From an uncultured Clostridia bacterium (lineage in GTDB: Bacteria > Bacillota > Clostridia > Christensenellales > Aristaeellaceae), in assembly GCA_947631405.1 (NCBI GenBank), contig CANRLC010000021.1:1-38280 (forward strand): DNA of 38,280 nucleotides, in the 5' to 3' direction. The position numbers were made by a program, and so were the translations under genes. Below, in pieces: positions 7,289 through 15,513 of this stretch. The first letter of the stretch is position 1. Every line of letters begins with the position of its first letter. Below the pieces are notes generated by a model. The model made no database searches and was not told the DNA's origin. It was given only the letters and a program-made list of their open reading frames with translations.

Positions 7289-8779
7289 GTGGCCTTTTGC
7301 GCGTTTGACGACGGCGCGGCGCTCTTCGACGCGACGCCCGTGGAAAACATGTGGATCACCGAATACATGCTCCGCGCGCCGGGCGAATTCGTCAAGGTCT
7401 ACCTCTACGCGCTGATGCTGTGCTACCACGCCTCGCCGCGCATGAGCCTTGCGGCGATGGCCCGCGATCTGGACATGACCGAGGAGGAGGTCTCCCGCGC
7501 GTTCGAGTACTGGGCGCGGGACGGTCTCGTGCGCCAGACGGGCGACAACCCCGTGTCCTACGTCCTTTGCAACGTGAAGCAGCTCACCCTCGCGCGCGCG
7601 GAAAACCCGGCGGAGGGGCTGTATCAGCGCCGATTCGCCGAGGAGATCCGCAAGCGCATGGAGGGCTTCATGCTCACCGACCGCGACTACCAGACGATCT
7701 ACGACTGGGTGGACGTGCTGGAGCTGCCGCAGGAGGTCGTGCTGATGCTGCTGCAACAGCAGGCGGACGGCGCGCGCAAGCATCACGCGCACTTCTCCTT
7801 CCGCGTCGCGAACGAGGAGGCGCAGCGCTGGGCGCAAAACGGCGTCAAGACGGTGGAGGACGTGGAGCGCATCGTCATGCGCGGGCGCGAGCGCGACGGC
7901 GAGCTGCGCAGGCTGCTGCGGCGGCTCGGGCGGCTGGGCAACCCGGGGCAGGACGACCGCAAGATGTACGACAAGTGGCGCGACGAGTGGGGCTTTTCCG
8001 AGGACGCGATTCAGGCGGCCTGCTGCGAGACGACCAAGGGCGCGCCCACGATGGCGTATCTGGACGGCATCCTGCTGCGCCAGCACCAGCTCGGGCGGCA
8101 TGAGGCGAAGGCGCTCGGCGAGGGGATGAAGCGAGACGGCTCCGAGCGGGACTTCGTGCGCGAGGTCTACACCGGGCTGGGGCGCGTCGGCGTCTCCCCG
8201 ACCGAGGAGGACACGAAGACCGTCGGCGCGTGGCTGGCGGACGGCTATTCGCAGGAGATGATCCGGCTGGCGGTGCGCGAGGCGCACGCGAGGACGGGCG
8301 GCGGCAACCTCGAGGACGTCGCGGGCTGGCTGACCAAGTGGCGCGCGAAGGGCTTCACCTCCGCCGAGCAGGTGGAGGCGGGACGCACGCGCGTGCGCAT
8401 GCTCAACAGCCAGCTTCACGCCGTCTACGAGAGCGCGGGCCTCGAGAAGCGCGCCAATCAGGCGGATCGCGACCGGCTCTCCAAGTGGGCGGGCGAGATG
8501 GGGATGAGCATGGATCTCGTGCTGCTGGCGGCGGAGTATGCGAAGGGCAGCCCCCAGCCGATGGCGGCCATCGACCGCATCGTGAGCGACTGGCATCAGG
8601 CGGGCATCCGCACCGAGCGCGAGGCGAAGGCCGAGCATGAGGCGCACCTCTCCGCCGCGCGGCAGGCCCACGCGGGCGGCGCGCAGGCAGCCGCGCCGAT
8701 GCTGCGGCGCACCCCGCAGGAGCGCCGGGAGACCTACGGCGCCGCCGTGGTCGATCTCTATGAGGAGGAAAAGCGATGA
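7289..8779 (+). CDS. DnaD-type replication initiation protein with repeated DDBH2-like domains
   Basis: The 496-aa product begins at GTG 7289, with GGAGG 10 bp upstream; the frame is open further up (ATG 7160, 7238), but those starts overlap the promoter or lack a ribosome site. Residues 18-100 look like a winged helix (MSLAAMARDLDMTEEEVSRAF). After that I see four segments with the DnaD C-terminal pattern (W, hydrophobic helix, then W/R..G.[KR]T), at about residues 131-195, 222-275, 305-364 and 391-450; examples are ILLRQHQLGR, WLTKWRAKGFTSAEQVEA and IVSDWHQAGIRTEREAKA. Classical DnaD has one such domain and DnaB two. DnaD proteins remodel DNA at origins and recruit the helicase loader; the DnaC/DnaI-type gene is coupled by an ATGA overlap, which supports that role. 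The assignment is firm at superfamily level; the repeat number needs a profile search. Confidence 0.85.
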   Translation: MAFCAFDDGAALFDATPVENMWITEYMLRAPGEFVKVYLYALMLCYHASPRMSLAAMARDLDMTEEEVSRAFEYWARDGLVRQTGDNPVSYVLCNVKQLTLARAENPAEGLYQRRFAEEIRKRMEGFMLTDRDYQTIYDWVDVLELPQEVVLMLLQQQADGARKHHAHFSFRVANEEAQRWAQNGVKTVEDVERIVMRGRERDGELRRLLRRLGRLGNPGQDDRKMYDKWRDEWGFSEDAIQAACCETTKGAPTMAYLDGILLRQHQLGRHEAKALGEGMKRDGSERDFVREVYTGLGRVGVSPTEEDTKTVGAWLADGYSQEMIRLAVREAHARTGGGNLEDVAGWLTKWRAKGFTSAEQVEAGRTRVRMLNSQLHAVYESAGLEKRANQADRDRLSKWAGEMGMSMDLVLLAAEYAKGSPQPMAAIDRIVSDWHQAGIRTEREAKAEHEAHLSAARQAHAGGAQAAAPMLRRTPQERRETYGAAVVDLYEEEKR

Positions 8780-9783
8780 TCAGCCGGGAAAACGTCACGC
8801 GCGAGGCGCTCTCCGAGCTGGAGGCGCAGCGCGAGCAGAACGCGCGCGTCGAGGCGGCGCGCCGCGAGGAGATGGCGAAGGGCAGCGGCGTGATCGCCGC
8901 GCTGCTGGAGCGGCGGCAGAAGCTGCTGCACGCGAGCGTGAGCGAGGCGTTCCAAAACCCCGCGCGGGCGCGCGAGATCGCCGCGCGTCTGGGCGAGGAG
9001 ACGGAGAAAATCAACGCCGGCCTGCGCCGCGCGCTCGTCGCCTGCGGCAAGCCGGAGGACTACCTGCAGCCCGTCTACCGCTGCGCGCTCTGCCACGACA
9101 CGGGCTACGTCGGCGAGCCGATTCACGAGCCGTGCGCGTGCCTGCGCCGCGCGGTGATGAACCGCATCTATCAGGACGAGGGCCTGCAGATCCTCGCGCG
9201 GGAGAACTTCGCGACCTTTGACGAGCGCGTCTTTCCGGAGGAAAAGATCGTCACGGCGGACGGGCGCGAGGACACGCAGCGCGGCTTCATGCTGCGCGCG
9301 CGCAAGTTCTGCGAGCAATACGCCGACGCCTTTGCGCCCGGCGAGGGGCGCGGCCTGCTGCTCAGCGGGCGCACCGGGCTGGGGAAGACCTTCCTCATGC
9401 ACTGCGTGGCGCAGCGCGTACTGGAGCGCGGCTGCTCCGCGGTGGTGATCTCCGCTTATCGCCTGCTCGAGACGATGCGCCAATACCAGTTCCGCGGCGA
9501 AAACGAGGCGCGGGTGGCGGACATCCTCTCCTGCGACCTGCTGTGCATCGACGATCTGGGCAGCGAGCCGATGCTGCGCGAGGTGACCGTCACCGCGCTC
9601 TACCACATCGTCTCCGAGCGGATGGCCGAGGGCCGCGCGCTCGTGGTGACGACGAACCTCGACAGCGACGGCCTCTACGAGCGCTACGACGACCGCGTCG
9701 CCGCACGGCTGACCGACCCTAGCCGCATGCGCATCCTGCCATTCGTTGGCCGCGACGTGCGCGCGAGCCTGCCCACGGCATAA
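8776..9783 (+). CDS. dnaC: Helicase loader / ATP-binding protein, DnaC/DnaI family
   Basis: The 335-aa AAA+ protein has an N-terminal helical region with a four-cysteine cluster (C103, C106, C120, C122 in YRCALCHDTGYV and EPCAC), the zinc-binding feature typical of Clostridial DnaC/DnaI. The Walker A motif is GRTGLGKT (198-205), Walker B is LLCIDDLG (about 254-261), and an arginine-finger region follows (RVAARLTDPSRMRIL). The protein would load the replicative helicase together with the DnaD-type protein. The start overlaps the dnaD stop (ATGA), with GAGGAGG upstream, so the pair is translationally coupled. The name dnaC follows Clostridial usage; it corresponds to B. subtilis dnaI. Confidence 0.92.
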   Translation: MISRENVTREALSELEAQREQNARVEAARREEMAKGSGVIAALLERRQKLLHASVSEAFQNPARAREIAARLGEETEKINAGLRRALVACGKPEDYLQPVYRCALCHDTGYVGEPIHEPCACLRRAVMNRIYQDEGLQILARENFATFDERVFPEEKIVTADGREDTQRGFMLRARKFCEQYADAFAPGEGRGLLLSGRTGLGKTFLMHCVAQRVLERGCSAVVISAYRLLETMRQYQFRGENEARVADILSCDLLCIDDLGSEPMLREVTVTALYHIVSERMAEGRALVVTTNLDSDGLYERYDDRVAARLTDPSRMRILPFVGRDVRASLPTA

Positions 9784-9796
9784 GCGGCATAAAAAA

Positions 9797-9827
9797 CGGC
9801 GCGTCCGGCGAAAACCCGGATGCGCCG
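9797..9827 (-). terminator. Terminator of the leftward four-helix protein gene
   Basis: CGGCGCGTCCGG (9797-9808) pairs with CCGGATGCGCCG (9816-9827) with one wobble. On the minus strand the stem is followed by TTTTTT. It can also limit read-through from dnaC in the other direction. Confidence 0.85.
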
Positions 9828-9831
9828 CGCT

Positions 9832-10266
9832 TTACAGTTCGCCCCGAATGTCGCGCGCGAGCGTGTCCTCCAGCGCGATCAGCCGCTTGGCGATGTCCTT
9901 GGAAAACTCGTCCGCCGCCGCGTACTGGTTGAGATAGCGGCTCAGGCTCTTGACGCCCATCGCGCAGCCGTCCGTGATGAGGCTGGCGACCCGCGCGTCG
10001 GAGCCGTCCACCGCCAGCTCGACGTCGGCCTTCATCGAGGCCATGCCGCGCGCCATGGGGTTCGGCTTCTTGCCCTCGTCGCCGAAGCGGTCGAGGTGGC
10101 CGCGAATCTCATTGGCCAGCTTGTCGTGCTCTTCCCGGCTGGCCTGCAAGGTTTGGCGAAGGGCCTCGCTTCGCACGCTGGGCAGCACGTCGTCCAGCGA
10201 GGCGATGCCCATGCGCACGCCCGCGTCGCACTCGCGCAGCAGGCGGATGGTGTCCTGTTCGATCAT
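9832..10266 (-). CDS. Four-helix bundle protein, DUF2383/ferritin-like
   Basis: The 144-aa all-helical product has the spacing of ferritin-like/DUF2383 (PA2169-type) proteins: a first helix IEQDTIRLLRECDAGVRMGI, a second around SREEHDKLANEIRGHLDRFG, then GMASMKADVELAVDG and a long last helix LIALEDTLARDIRGEL. I see the acidic/histidine positions (E117-like Glu residues and the EEHDKL stretch) but cannot confirm a di-metal site. ATG 10266 is preceded by GGGAGG; upstream in-frame codons lack one. The role is unknown; relatives are linked to stress or sporulation. It stands alone, convergent with dnaC. Confidence 0.65.
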   Translation of the reverse strand: MIEQDTIRLLRECDAGVRMGIASLDDVLPSVRSEALRQTLQASREEHDKLANEIRGHLDRFGDEGKKPNPMARGMASMKADVELAVDGSDARVASLITDGCAMGVKSLSRYLNQYAAADEFSKDIAKRLIALEDTLARDIRGEL

Positions 10267-10357
10267 CGTTGCGCCTCCCGTCGGTTTTGCCGCTAGTGTG
10301 TACAAAGGGCGGGCGTTTTACGCGCCGAAGATCAGAAAAGCCATTCGGAAGGGGGAA

Positions 10358-10372
10358 GCGGCCACAGGCCGC
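10358..10372 (+). other. Small hairpin in the leader of the AAA ATPase gene
   Basis: GCGGCC-ACA-GGCCGC sits between a purine-rich GGAAGGGGGAAG stretch (10347-10358) and the start codon at 10385. Folding could bring the strong Shine-Dalgarno-like run closer to the start or mask it; a nearer GGGG (10374-10377) is the alternative ribosome site. Confidence 0.45.
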
Positions 10373-10384
10373 CGGGGTAAAGCG

Positions 10385-11272
10385 ATGCTCTATTTGGAAG
10401 CGTTCACCTTCCCGGACGGGGACAGGGAATTCGATTACGCGCTCGGCGTCAAGCGCAAGTGCTACGCGTCGCTTTATCCGTTCGGCGCGCTCTCGCGCCG
10501 CCGCTTCGAGCGCATCGACTTCGAGCCGATCACGATCCTGTGCGGCGGCAATGGCGCGGGCAAATCCACCGCGCTCAACGTCATCGCCTGCAAGCTCGGC
10601 CTCGCGCGCGATTCCGCGTTCAACGAGACGTGCTTCCTGCGCGATTACGCCGCGCTCTGCGGCGCGAAGACGCGCGGCGAGCTGCCGCCGGGCAGCCGCA
10701 TCATCACCAGCGACGACGTGTTCGACGCGATGCTCGGCGTGCGGGAGATCAACGGCGGCATCGACCGCAGGCGCGACGAACTGTTTGACGAGTATCTGGA
10801 GGCCAAAAGGTCGCGCTTCCAGCTCCGCTCGATGGCGGATTACGACGAGCTTTCGCGCGTCGTGCGCGCCCGCAGCCGCACGCAGTCGCGCTTTGTGCGC
10901 GAGGAGGTCGGCGTGGAGATGCGCACCTTTTCCAACGGCGAAACCGCGTTTGAGCGCTTCGCGCAGGGCATCGACGAGAACGCGCTTTACCTGCTGGACG
11001 AGCCGGAAAACAGCCTCTCCGCCGCGCGTGCGCAGGAGCTGGCGAAGCTCATCGAGGACGCCGCGCGCTTCTTTGGCTGCCAGTTCGTCATCTCCACCCA
11101 CTCGCCGTTCCTGCTGTCGCTGCGCGGCGCGAAGATCTACGATCTGGACGCCGACCCGGTGGACGTGAAGCGCTGGACGCAGCTTTCAAGCGTCCGCGAG
11201 AACTACGCCTTCTGGAAACGCCACGCGCAGGAGATCGAGCGGGACATGGGGGAGGACGAGCCGCAGGAATAG
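10385..11272 (+). CDS. AAA family ATPase (ABC/OLD-like, AAA_21 type)
   Basis: The 295-aa product contains Walker A GGNGAGKS (54-61), a Walker B region YLLDEPENSLS (about 202-212) and the terminal switch VISTHSPFLLS (about 236-246), the arrangement of small soluble ABC-type ATPases related to OLD/RecF-like proteins. There is no membrane or nuclease domain, so it needs an unknown partner or acts as a stand-alone switch ATPase. ATG 10385 gives the conserved N-terminus (LYLEAFTFP); no strong GGAGG is present and a GGGGT lies 7 bp upstream. No partner gene (for example TOPRIM or nuclease) is adjacent, so I make no defence claim. A GC hairpin follows the stop. Confidence 0.85.
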   Translation: MLYLEAFTFPDGDREFDYALGVKRKCYASLYPFGALSRRRFERIDFEPITILCGGNGAGKSTALNVIACKLGLARDSAFNETCFLRDYAALCGAKTRGELPPGSRIITSDDVFDAMLGVREINGGIDRRRDELFDEYLEAKRSRFQLRSMADYDELSRVVRARSRTQSRFVREEVGVEMRTFSNGETAFERFAQGIDENALYLLDEPENSLSAARAQELAKLIEDAARFFGCQFVISTHSPFLLSLRGAKIYDLDADPVDVKRWTQLSSVRENYAFWKRHAQEIERDMGEDEPQE

Positions 11273-11291
11273 AACCGGCGAAAATAAATTG

Positions 11292-11317
11292 CGCGGCGGG
11301 GCCAAAGTCCCGCCGCG
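11292..11317. terminator. GC hairpin after the AAA ATPase gene
   Basis: CGCGGCGGG pairs with CCCGCCGCG (9 bp, 8-nt loop), 19 bp past the stop. The + side has no T-run; the minus side runs into AATTTATTTT, so it could also stop leftward transcripts arriving from the penicillin-binding protein gene. Confidence 0.6.
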
Positions 11318-11416
11318 ATGCGTTATGAGCCTTATACTATTCTCAAATCAAATCATCTGTCATTGGGTTATGCCGGCAAGCATAAGCGGAATAGCGCAGC
11401 TTTTCACGATCTGCCC

Positions 11417-11542
11417 GCCCGGGATCGCTTCGCTTCCGGGCTGCTCCTTTACAATCGCTTCGCGATTTGGGGTACGTTGGGGCTACCGCCCCAAACCCTG
11501 TCTGGGGACATCGTCCCCAGACCCCATCCTGTGCTTCGCACA
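11417..11542. repeat. Array of five consecutive hairpins
   Basis: Five separate perfect inverted repeats follow one another within 126 bp: GCCCGG/CCGGGC (11417-11441, 13-nt interior that itself contains GCGAAGC-type symmetry), AATCGC-TTC-GCGATT (11453-11467), TTGGGGC-TACC-GCCCCAA (11477-11494), a 10-bp stem with ATC loop (11500-11522), and TGTGC-TTC-GCACA (11530-11542). Loops are 3-4 nt in four of the five. It lies just 3' of the leftward penicillin-binding protein gene. No coding frame here is credible. Confidence 0.8.
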
Positions 11543-11568
11543 TATAAAGATTTTATCTGAGAAAAGTA

Positions 11569-14496
11569 TTACATCAGCCCGGCGGCTTGCAGCTGGCTGC
11601 GCAGGTTGGCCGTGGCGTTGTAAAGCGAGTTGTAATCGATCGGAGAGACGCTCATCAGCGTCTGCACAGCGCTGATGGCCGTGTTGATCTGGCGGCGCGT
11701 GTCGTTGTCGATGTTCGGCGCGGAGCCGACGAGCTGATACGCGGTCAGCGTGAGCTGGTAGGCCTCGCTGACGAGCGCCTCGGTCTGCGAGGGCTGCTGC
11801 ATGGCGGTGTAGGCGTCGTGCAGGTCGCAGGTGTGGCGGCTCACGTCGTCGGCACTGGTGAGCGTGGCGAATTCGCCCAGATACTGGCGAATCGTGCCGC
11901 CGTAGCTGCCGATGTAGTTGTAGAGCGGATGCCCGCGCGGGATCAGCACGATGCCGCGCGTCTGCACGGATTCGGCCGGGCAGTACTGCGTGGCGAGCAG
12001 CCCGGAATCCATGCACACCGAAACCGACTTGTGCATGCTGCAATAGCTGGTGGGCACGCTGCCCTCGTACCAGTAATCGGTCACGGTGCCGTAGCCGTTC
12101 ACGTCGCTGTAGCACGCCTCGGTGGCCAGCTGCCCGCTGACGCCGCAGGTCGTCACGCGCACGAGGCCGTAGTCGGACGGGTCGCCCTCGATGATCTCGC
12201 GCGATTCGAGGCCCTTGGCCTTGTGAATCTGCTCCATGAACGTGCGCCAGATCGGCGCGCAGGAGTTGCCGCCCGTGGCGCGGGAGGAGAGCGCCTTGTA
12301 GTTGTCGTGCCCGACCCAGACCGCGCCGGAGTACCAACCCGTCATCCCGGCGAAGAAGACGCCCTTGCTGTCGGAGTTGGTGCCCGTCTTGCCCGCGACG
12401 ACCTGCGAGGAGATCTTTGCGTTCGTGCCCGTGCCGCGCTGGACGACCTCCTTGAGCATATCCACCACGAGATAGGCCGTGGACGGCTTGAACACCTGAC
12501 GGCGCTCCTGCTGCTGGTGCATGTCCACGACGACGTTGCCGTCGCTGTCGAGGATGGCGGAGAAGGAGAGCGGCTGCTGGTAGACGCCGCGGTTGGCGAT
12601 GGTGCCGTAGGCGACGGCCATCTGCACCGGGGTGATGCCCGAGGAGCCGAGCGCGAGGCCGAACGGGTCGGCGTTGATGTTGCGGTCGGGGATGCCCAGC
12701 AGATGCAGGTACTCCACCGAGCGCGCGACGCCGACGTAGCTCATGAGGATCTGCGCGGCGGCGGTGTTGTAGGAATTGCGCAGCGCGGCGCGGAAGCTCT
12801 GCGGCCCGGCGTACCCGCCGCCGCCGTAGTTCTGCGGCCACGAGTCCGCGCCGGAGGAATCCTTCCAGCCGGAGATCGGCACGGGCATGTTGTAGGCGAT
12901 GGACGCGGGCGACGCGCCCAGATCGATGGCCGGGGCGTAGACCGACAAGGGCTTGATCGACGAGCCGACGGGCATGGTCATGTCGCTGGCGCGGTTGAGC
13001 GTCTTGCGCGCCGTGGGCGCGGAGCGCCCGCCGACGATGGCCTTCAGTTCGCCCGTGCGGTAGTCGTACACGCAGGCGGCGGCCTGCGGCTGTTCGATCT
13101 CGGTGTAGGTGCCGTCCGCGTTACGCGACTGGTACACCTGATCCGCCGGGTCGCGCATGCGCGGGTAGTCGTCCCAGTTCGCCAGCGTGTCCTCGACGAT
13201 CTGCTGAGTCTCGGTGTCGATGCACAGGTAGACGCTGTAGCCGCCGGTGCGCAGCTTGTTTTCCATCGCGTAGCGGTTGGCGGAGGTGTCCTCCAGACCG
13301 TTCAATTCGAGGAAGGTGTCCACCACGTCGGAGATCGCGTACTCGACGTAGTGCGCGTAGGGGTACATGTCGCTGGTCGCGGGCGAGGTCTCCAGCACAT
13401 GCGCGGTCGCGGGGTCGAGCGCGGCCTGATACTCCTGCGAGGAGATCAGCCCGTTTTCCAGCATCTGGCGCAGCACATAGTCCGTGCGGTCGTTGGTGAT
13501 CGCGGGCGTGTTGCTGCCCTCGGTGTTGCGGGTGTAGAAGTTGCGGCGCGGGTTGTAGTAGTTGGGGCTGCGCGTCATGCCCGCGAGCATCGCGCACTCG
13601 CGCAGGGTCAGTTCGCTCAGCTCCTTGCCGAAGTAGCCGTAGGCCGCCACCTTGACGCCGTAATAGCTGCCGCCCAGAAAGATCGTGTTGAGGTAGCTCT
13701 CCAGAATCTGATCCTTCGTGTAGCGCGTCTCCAGCTCCATCGCCAGATACGCCTCCTGCAGCTTGCGCTTGTAGCTCTGCTCGCTGGAGAGGAGCGTCGA
13801 TTTGATGAGCTGCTGGGTGATCGTCGAGCCGCCCTGCGTCGTGCCGGAGGTGAAGTTGGAGACGAACGCGCCGACGATGCGCTTGACGTCCACGCCGTTG
13901 TGCTCGTAGAAACGCGCGTCCTCCACGGCGATGAACGCGTTTTGCAGCGCCTTGGGGATCTCGTCGATGGAGACCATCACGCGATCCTCGGTGCCCTTGT
14001 AGTCGGTGATGAGGTTGCCCTCGCTGTCGTAGATGAAGGACGTCTTGTCCTGATCGCCGATGGCCGCCAGATCGAGCGTGGGCGCGGTGTCCACATACGC
14101 CTTGGCGATGCCCACCAGCGCGCCCAGCAGCGCCAGCGCGGCGCACAGCGCCAGCACGACGGACAGGCGCACCGTGGAGACGGCGACGCTCAGGGCGAAG
14201 TTGGGGTATTTGGTGCGGGGCTTAAAGATCGAGCGGGGCTGCGCCTTGGCCTTCTTTTTTTTGCCGGCGCTGCGCGCGGTGGGCGCGGGCATGCGCGAGG
14301 TCGTCTGGGCGAGCGGCGGATGGAGCATCGTCTTGCCGAGGTCGGCTGGGGCGTCCGCGCCCGCGCTCGCGGGGCGAATCGCCTGCGTGTCCTGCGAGAG
14401 CGGCGCGCTCGCCGCATCCCGCCCCGAGGCGTCGGGCGTCAGCGGGACGTTTTGATTCTTTTTGCGGCGATCGCCGCCGGATTGCCTGCTGGACAT
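11569..14496 (-). CDS. Class A penicillin-binding protein (bifunctional transglycosylase/transpeptidase)
   Basis: The 975-aa PBP1A-type protein has a long, disordered cytoplasmic tail (1-97, Ser/Pro/Ala- and Lys-rich), one transmembrane segment (about 98-134), a GT51 glycosyltransferase domain with the catalytic Glu in VEDARFYEH (E192), and a transpeptidase domain with SSIK (nucleophile Ser near residue 510), SYN (the SxN motif in RNSYNTAAA) and KTGT (near 702). It polymerises and cross-links peptidoglycan outside the membrane. The C-terminal 130 residues form a Ser/Thr/Gln-rich helical tail. ATG 14496 is preceded by GAGGAGG. An extended -10 promoter lies upstream, divergent from yunB, and the five-hairpin array lies downstream. 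Confidence 0.95.
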   Translation of the reverse strand: MSSRQSGGDRRKKNQNVPLTPDASGRDAASAPLSQDTQAIRPASAGADAPADLGKTMLHPPLAQTTSRMPAPTARSAGKKKKAKAQPRSIFKPRTKYPNFALSVAVSTVRLSVVLALCAALALLGALVGIAKAYVDTAPTLDLAAIGDQDKTSFIYDSEGNLITDYKGTEDRVMVSIDEIPKALQNAFIAVEDARFYEHNGVDVKRIVGAFVSNFTSGTTQGGSTITQQLIKSTLLSSEQSYKRKLQEAYLAMELETRYTKDQILESYLNTIFLGGSYYGVKVAAYGYFGKELSELTLRECAMLAGMTRSPNYYNPRRNFYTRNTEGSNTPAITNDRTDYVLRQMLENGLISSQEYQAALDPATAHVLETSPATSDMYPYAHYVEYAISDVVDTFLELNGLEDTSANRYAMENKLRTGGYSVYLCIDTETQQIVEDTLANWDDYPRMRDPADQVYQSRNADGTYTEIEQPQAAACVYDYRTGELKAIVGGRSAPTARKTLNRASDMTMPVGSSIKPLSVYAPAIDLGASPASIAYNMPVPISGWKDSSGADSWPQNYGGGGYAGPQSFRAALRNSYNTAAAQILMSYVGVARSVEYLHLLGIPDRNINADPFGLALGSSGITPVQMAVAYGTIANRGVYQQPLSFSAILDSDGNVVVDMHQQQERRQVFKPSTAYLVVDMLKEVVQRGTGTNAKISSQVVAGKTGTNSDSKGVFFAGMTGWYSGAVWVGHDNYKALSSRATGGNSCAPIWRTFMEQIHKAKGLESREIIEGDPSDYGLVRVTTCGVSGQLATEACYSDVNGYGTVTDYWYEGSVPTSYCSMHKSVSVCMDSGLLATQYCPAESVQTRGIVLIPRGHPLYNYIGSYGGTIRQYLGEFATLTSADDVSRHTCDLHDAYTAMQQPSQTEALVSEAYQLTLTAYQLVGSAPNIDNDTRRQINTAISAVQTLMSVSPIDYNSLYNATANLRSQLQAAGLM

Positions 14497-14552
14497 GGCG
14501 TTCCTCCTCGGGCCTTGGAGATGATCCCCGCACGTCGCGGGTCGATACGAGC

Positions 14553-14563
14553 ATTATAGCACA
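14553..14563 (-). promoter_or_regulatory. Extended -10 promoter of the penicillin-binding protein gene
   Basis: On the minus strand TGTGCTATAAT contains a perfect -10 (TATAAT, 14558-14553) with the TG extension. No good -35 is seen, which is usual for extended -10 promoters. The leader to ATG 14496 is about 50 nt. Confidence 0.7.
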
Positions 14564-14634
14564 CTTTTCGCCGTTGCGCACCTGCTTCGCAAAATTGGAA
14601 GGCGAAGCGAATACGCTTTGCGGGAGGCGATCGC

Positions 14635-15312
14635 ATGTCGCAGGAACAGATCAGGCGCTATTCCCGGCAGGCGCGGCGCAGGCGGCGGGGCAGAAGGCTG
14701 CTGCTGCTCGCGCTGCTTCCGCTCGCGTTGCTGATGCTCGCGGAGCGCAACGTGCGCCCGCTGGTGCTCTCCATCGCGGAGGCGCGCTCCTCGGCGATGT
14801 GCTCGCAGGTGCTCTCCGGCGCGGTGGCGGAGGCGCTGGGCGACGGCGTCGGCTACGACGAGCTGATGAACGTGCGCGTGGACGAGCGCGGGCAGGTCGC
14901 GCTGCTCTCGGCGAACACGGTGCGCATGAACCTGCTCGCCGACCGCGCGGGAGAGGCCGCGCTGCGCCGTTTGGAGTCCATGAGCAGCGAGACCATCCGC
15001 GTGCCGCTGGGCGCGCTCACGGGGCTGTCGCTGCTGGCGGGCAGGGGGCCGGGCATCCCGGTGTCCATCGTGCCCGTCGGCTCCGTGCGCACCGACTTCG
15101 CCACGGAGTTTGAGGCCTGCGGCATCAACCAGACCCGGCACAAGGTCTATTTGCAGGTGACCGCCGACATCCGCATCGTCATCCCCACGGGCGCGAAGAC
15201 CACACAGGTCGCCGCCGACATGCTCATCGCCGAGAGCATCATCGTGGGCGCGGTGCCCGAGAGCTTCGTGGGCTACGACCTCACCGAGCCGGAGCTGAGC
15301 CTTGTACACTAG
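14635..15312 (+). CDS. yunB: Sporulation protein YunB
   Basis: The 225-aa product has basic residues then one transmembrane segment (about residues 22-38), and the characteristic YunB body: VRVDERGQVALLSANT, then VPLGALTGLSLLAGRGPGIP, then VGSVRTDFATEFEACGINQT, then IVIPTGAKTTQVAADMLIAES. The family is restricted to endospore formers and is made in the mother cell under sigma-E in B. subtilis; its loss impairs sporulation, biochemistry unknown. ATG 14635 follows GGGAGG by 7 bp. No clear sigma-A promoter is seen, consistent with a sporulation sigma factor, though I could not confirm a sigma-E box. It is 201 bp upstream of spo0A in the same orientation. Confidence 0.92.
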   Translation: MSQEQIRRYSRQARRRRRGRRLLLLALLPLALLMLAERNVRPLVLSIAEARSSAMCSQVLSGAVAEALGDGVGYDELMNVRVDERGQVALLSANTVRMNLLADRAGEAALRRLESMSSETIRVPLGALTGLSLLAGRGPGIPVSIVPVGSVRTDFATEFEACGINQTRHKVYLQVTADIRIVIPTGAKTTQVAADMLIAESIIVGAVPESFVGYDLTEPELSLVH

Positions 15313-15432
15313 CGCGCCGCGCGCATGAAACCGCCGCTTTTCGCGTATACATGGAAAAGCGGGAAAAAGGGGAAAAGGCGCGCAAGCGGGCAAAGTTCGC
15401 CGAAAAAAGCGCGCTTTTCACAAAGTTACGCC

Positions 15433-15460
15433 TTGCAAAATGAATCCTAAGTGGTATAAT
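15433..15460 (+). promoter_or_regulatory. sigma-A promoter of spo0A
   Basis: TTGCAA (15433-15438), 16-bp spacer, TATAAT (15455-15460), about 50 bp before the spo0A start. The rest of the 201-bp gap is A- and GC-rich without a recognisable 0A box (TGTCGAA). Confidence 0.75.
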
Positions 15461-15513
15461 ATTGCATTATAGGATGTTTACTCCGTCGATCAATCACTCG
15501 GGAGGGGAGTTTT

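Noticed and set aside
10281-10311. Possible sporulation-sigma promoter (CACACTA on the minus strand) for the four-helix protein
   Set aside because: The -10 resembles a sigma-G box, but I found no acceptable -35.
10385-11272. AAA ATPase as a defence-system component
   Set aside because: No nuclease, TOPRIM or other effector next to it; the domain type is also common in housekeeping contexts.
81-11345. 14-bp identity TTATACTATTCTCA at 11332-11345 and, inverted, at 81-94
   Set aside because: Several 14-bp matches are expected by chance in a window of this size; no wider similarity.
11587-14559. 990-codon + strand frame opposite the penicillin-binding protein
   Set aside because: Antisense shadow of a gene with all catalytic motifs.
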